A DNA stretch of 64,000 bases from the NCBI GenBank assembly GCA_025345505.1, contig JANVCC010000062.1, positions 11,385,412 through 11,449,411 of the forward strand. Reading direction: 5' to 3'. The notes beneath the pieces were generated by a model. It was given only the letters and a program-made list of their open reading frames with translations, did no database searches and had not been told where the DNA came from. Source of the stretch: Todiramphus chloris collaris (lineage: Eukaryota > Chordata > Aves > Coraciiformes > Alcedinidae). A program made the translations under genes and the position numbers. Positions 62,506-64,000 of this stretch are shown one piece after another (within the stretch, counting starts at the first letter, position 1; each line of letters starts with the position of its first letter).

Positions 62506-63440
62506 GCAGTGGTAAAGGTCCAGGAAAGGAGAGAGGGATGAGGTGCAGACTGCATGCCCACTGCCTGCCTGGTGGCCCACCACCTTCAAACCATGGCTGA
62601 GGTGCTGGGCACCAGAAGAAAGGAAAAAAAAACCCCAACAGTTGGCAAATTCACCTGCAGCAGACATCCTGTTTGTCATCATCACAAGGAGATGCTCGTA
62701 CACATCCTACAGACTCTTGGTGTATGGGATAAATTAGCAGCCATGGAAGAAAAGCACCAGGAAGAGGGCAGGAGGAGCTACTGCAAGGGGAGAAACTCTA
62801 AAACGAAGAGGGAGATGAGTCAAAAGAAAAAGAAACAAGCTAAGAAACAGGAATGGCAGCACTTCTGAGCACAGACACGGCTGCTCTTGCGGCAGGGCAA
62901 AATAAAGAGAAGATACTAGAGCCATCCTGAGGAGAATCAATAAAACTGCACCTCGCTCTCTCTGACATCTGTACAAACAGCCCAGTGAGCAAAGCTGGGG
63001 GTCACAGGCAGCCAGAGTGCTACTGGCACATCTCTCACCAGCTCAAAGAGAAGCCCGTTCACTTCCCAGGGTGAGCCTGGCTGAAGGTAGCCACAGGAGG
63101 AGCTGAGCTGGGGGCAGCGCTGCAGTCGTCTCAAAGCAACCCGAAAGCCAGGCAGCAGTTACAAAATACATCAAATAGAAACTCCATCAACTGCCACTTG
63201 AAAAACAAATAGAGCTGAGGCCCCAGCAGCCCCCCCGCCGTGTCACTCAGACCCCCAGGGGCCCAGCACCCCTGCACTTGCAGCTAAGGCAGCGTCACCT
63301 CTCCCTGCCAGCGGCCTCAGCGGGCATCGCCACACGGTACTGATGCTGCAGCCATGGAATGAGGGATAATGCAAGGAAAAAGTGCCATCGCCCAAAACCA
63401 TCATCTCGTCTTTGATCATTATAAATATACCACATGTATC

Positions 63441-63459
63441 TTTTTTTTTTTTTTTTTTT
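63441..63459 (+). repeat. Poly-T run, 19 bases
   Basis: An uninterrupted T run followed by AATTAAAATTAAG. No retroposon body is recognisable on either side. Confidence 0.95.
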
Positions 63460-64000
63460 AATTAAAATTAAGCTGCTGCAGATTCCAGCCCCTATCTCAG
63501 CGGAAGGCACTGAAGGACTCGAGCGCAATTAGCTAGGAAAGTCACAGCCCTTATTAAGCAAGCTGTTTTGGGAAAGCCCCTGCTCTGCCACACGCCTACA
63601 CATATAGCTGGGGAAACTGGTCCAGCTGTGCTGAGCTCACCAAGCCAGCTCAGGTCCTGACATCACGGAACTGAAGCAACGCAGGGCTCATGTTCACATG
63701 CTGAAAGCTCCAAAAGCTGCACACAAACCCCATCCCATGACCTGAAGCTGTCAGGCACACGAGACTGTGGGTTTTCCCTTTAAAACAGCCACGGACTGTT
63801 TATTTTACAGTGAAAGCCCCACTGCTTGCAGGGTCTGCCTGGGCTTTCGCAAGCAGGGCCAGCTCTGCCCTTTGCCTAACACCTCACCTGGAGAGGCAGC
63901 AGCATCTCCTTTATCCTGCTTGTCTCAGGAACTAGAAATGGAGCTGGCCTTCGTGTTCACTCTAAATTAAGACAGCAGAGGTGGAAAGGTTTCCTTCAAG

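Larger units (their letters stand above)
61216..64000. other. Non-coding sequence with low-complexity runs, GC-rich after 62.3 kb
   Basis: A T-rich pyrimidine tract lies at about 61498-61532. Frames of 104-113 codons on the minus strand (61837-62375) overlap plus-strand frames and are unrecognised. The Lys-rich C-terminal part of the plus frame at 62554-62868 reflects an A-rich purine stretch. The window ends without a recognisable feature. Confidence 0.6.

Noticed and set aside
1..64000. CRISPR arrays, prophage, operons, toxin or defence genes
   Set aside because: There are no regularly spaced repeats and no dense long frames. The whole window has vertebrate, not prokaryotic, character.

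Overview
This window reads as vertebrate nuclear DNA with no gene that I can recognise. No reading frame on either strand exceeds 218 codons. None of the translated frames shows a protein family I know. CpG is scarce over most of the window, homopolymer runs and microsatellites are scattered through it, and a short N gap sits inside one microsatellite. I see no operon-like packing, tRNA or rRNA gene, CRISPR array, insertion sequence or phage module. The organism is most likely a bird or another sauropsid. The reasons are the near absence of young interspersed repeats (no Alu, L1 or B1-like sequence, and no CR1 ending in its usual octamer repeats) and the presence of only old, eroded MIR-like and CR1-like fragments. 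This assignment is inference; composition alone cannot name a species.

Layout. Positions 1-16 kb are ordinary non-coding sequence with a 23-G run at 6.3 kb, some small hairpins and palindromes, and a faint MIR-like tail at 16.06 kb. Positions 16-28 kb hold two clear tandem duplications (42-bp period at 16.9 kb, 66-bp period at 24.8 kb), an AT-rich 20-bp perfect palindrome at 18.07 kb, a GA-rich microsatellite broken by 10 Ns at 21.0 kb, the clearest MIR-like relic at 24.0 kb, and a 29-A run at 25.2 kb. Positions 28-52 kb are mostly featureless, with a possible MIR copy at 34.0 kb, a segment at 37.6-38.2 kb that looks like a conserved non-coding element, an A/C-only-looking tract at 42.3 kb, and a patch of raised CpG with a CTCF-like site at 47.0 kb. 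Positions 52-64 kb are the most interesting: a homeodomain-site cluster at 52.6 kb, ancient MIR-like and CR1-like relics at 54 kb, and a small genuine CpG island at 56.76-57.09 kb followed at once by a TATAAATA box at 57.09 kb. Generally higher GC follows to the end.

Interpretation. The window is best read as intergenic or deep intronic sequence, possibly rich in regulatory elements, with one candidate promoter at about 57.1 kb. I found no undescribed multi-gene system, and I do not think the sequence supports claiming one. Exons too short to recognise by eye could still be present. A spliced-transcript or cross-species alignment would settle that.
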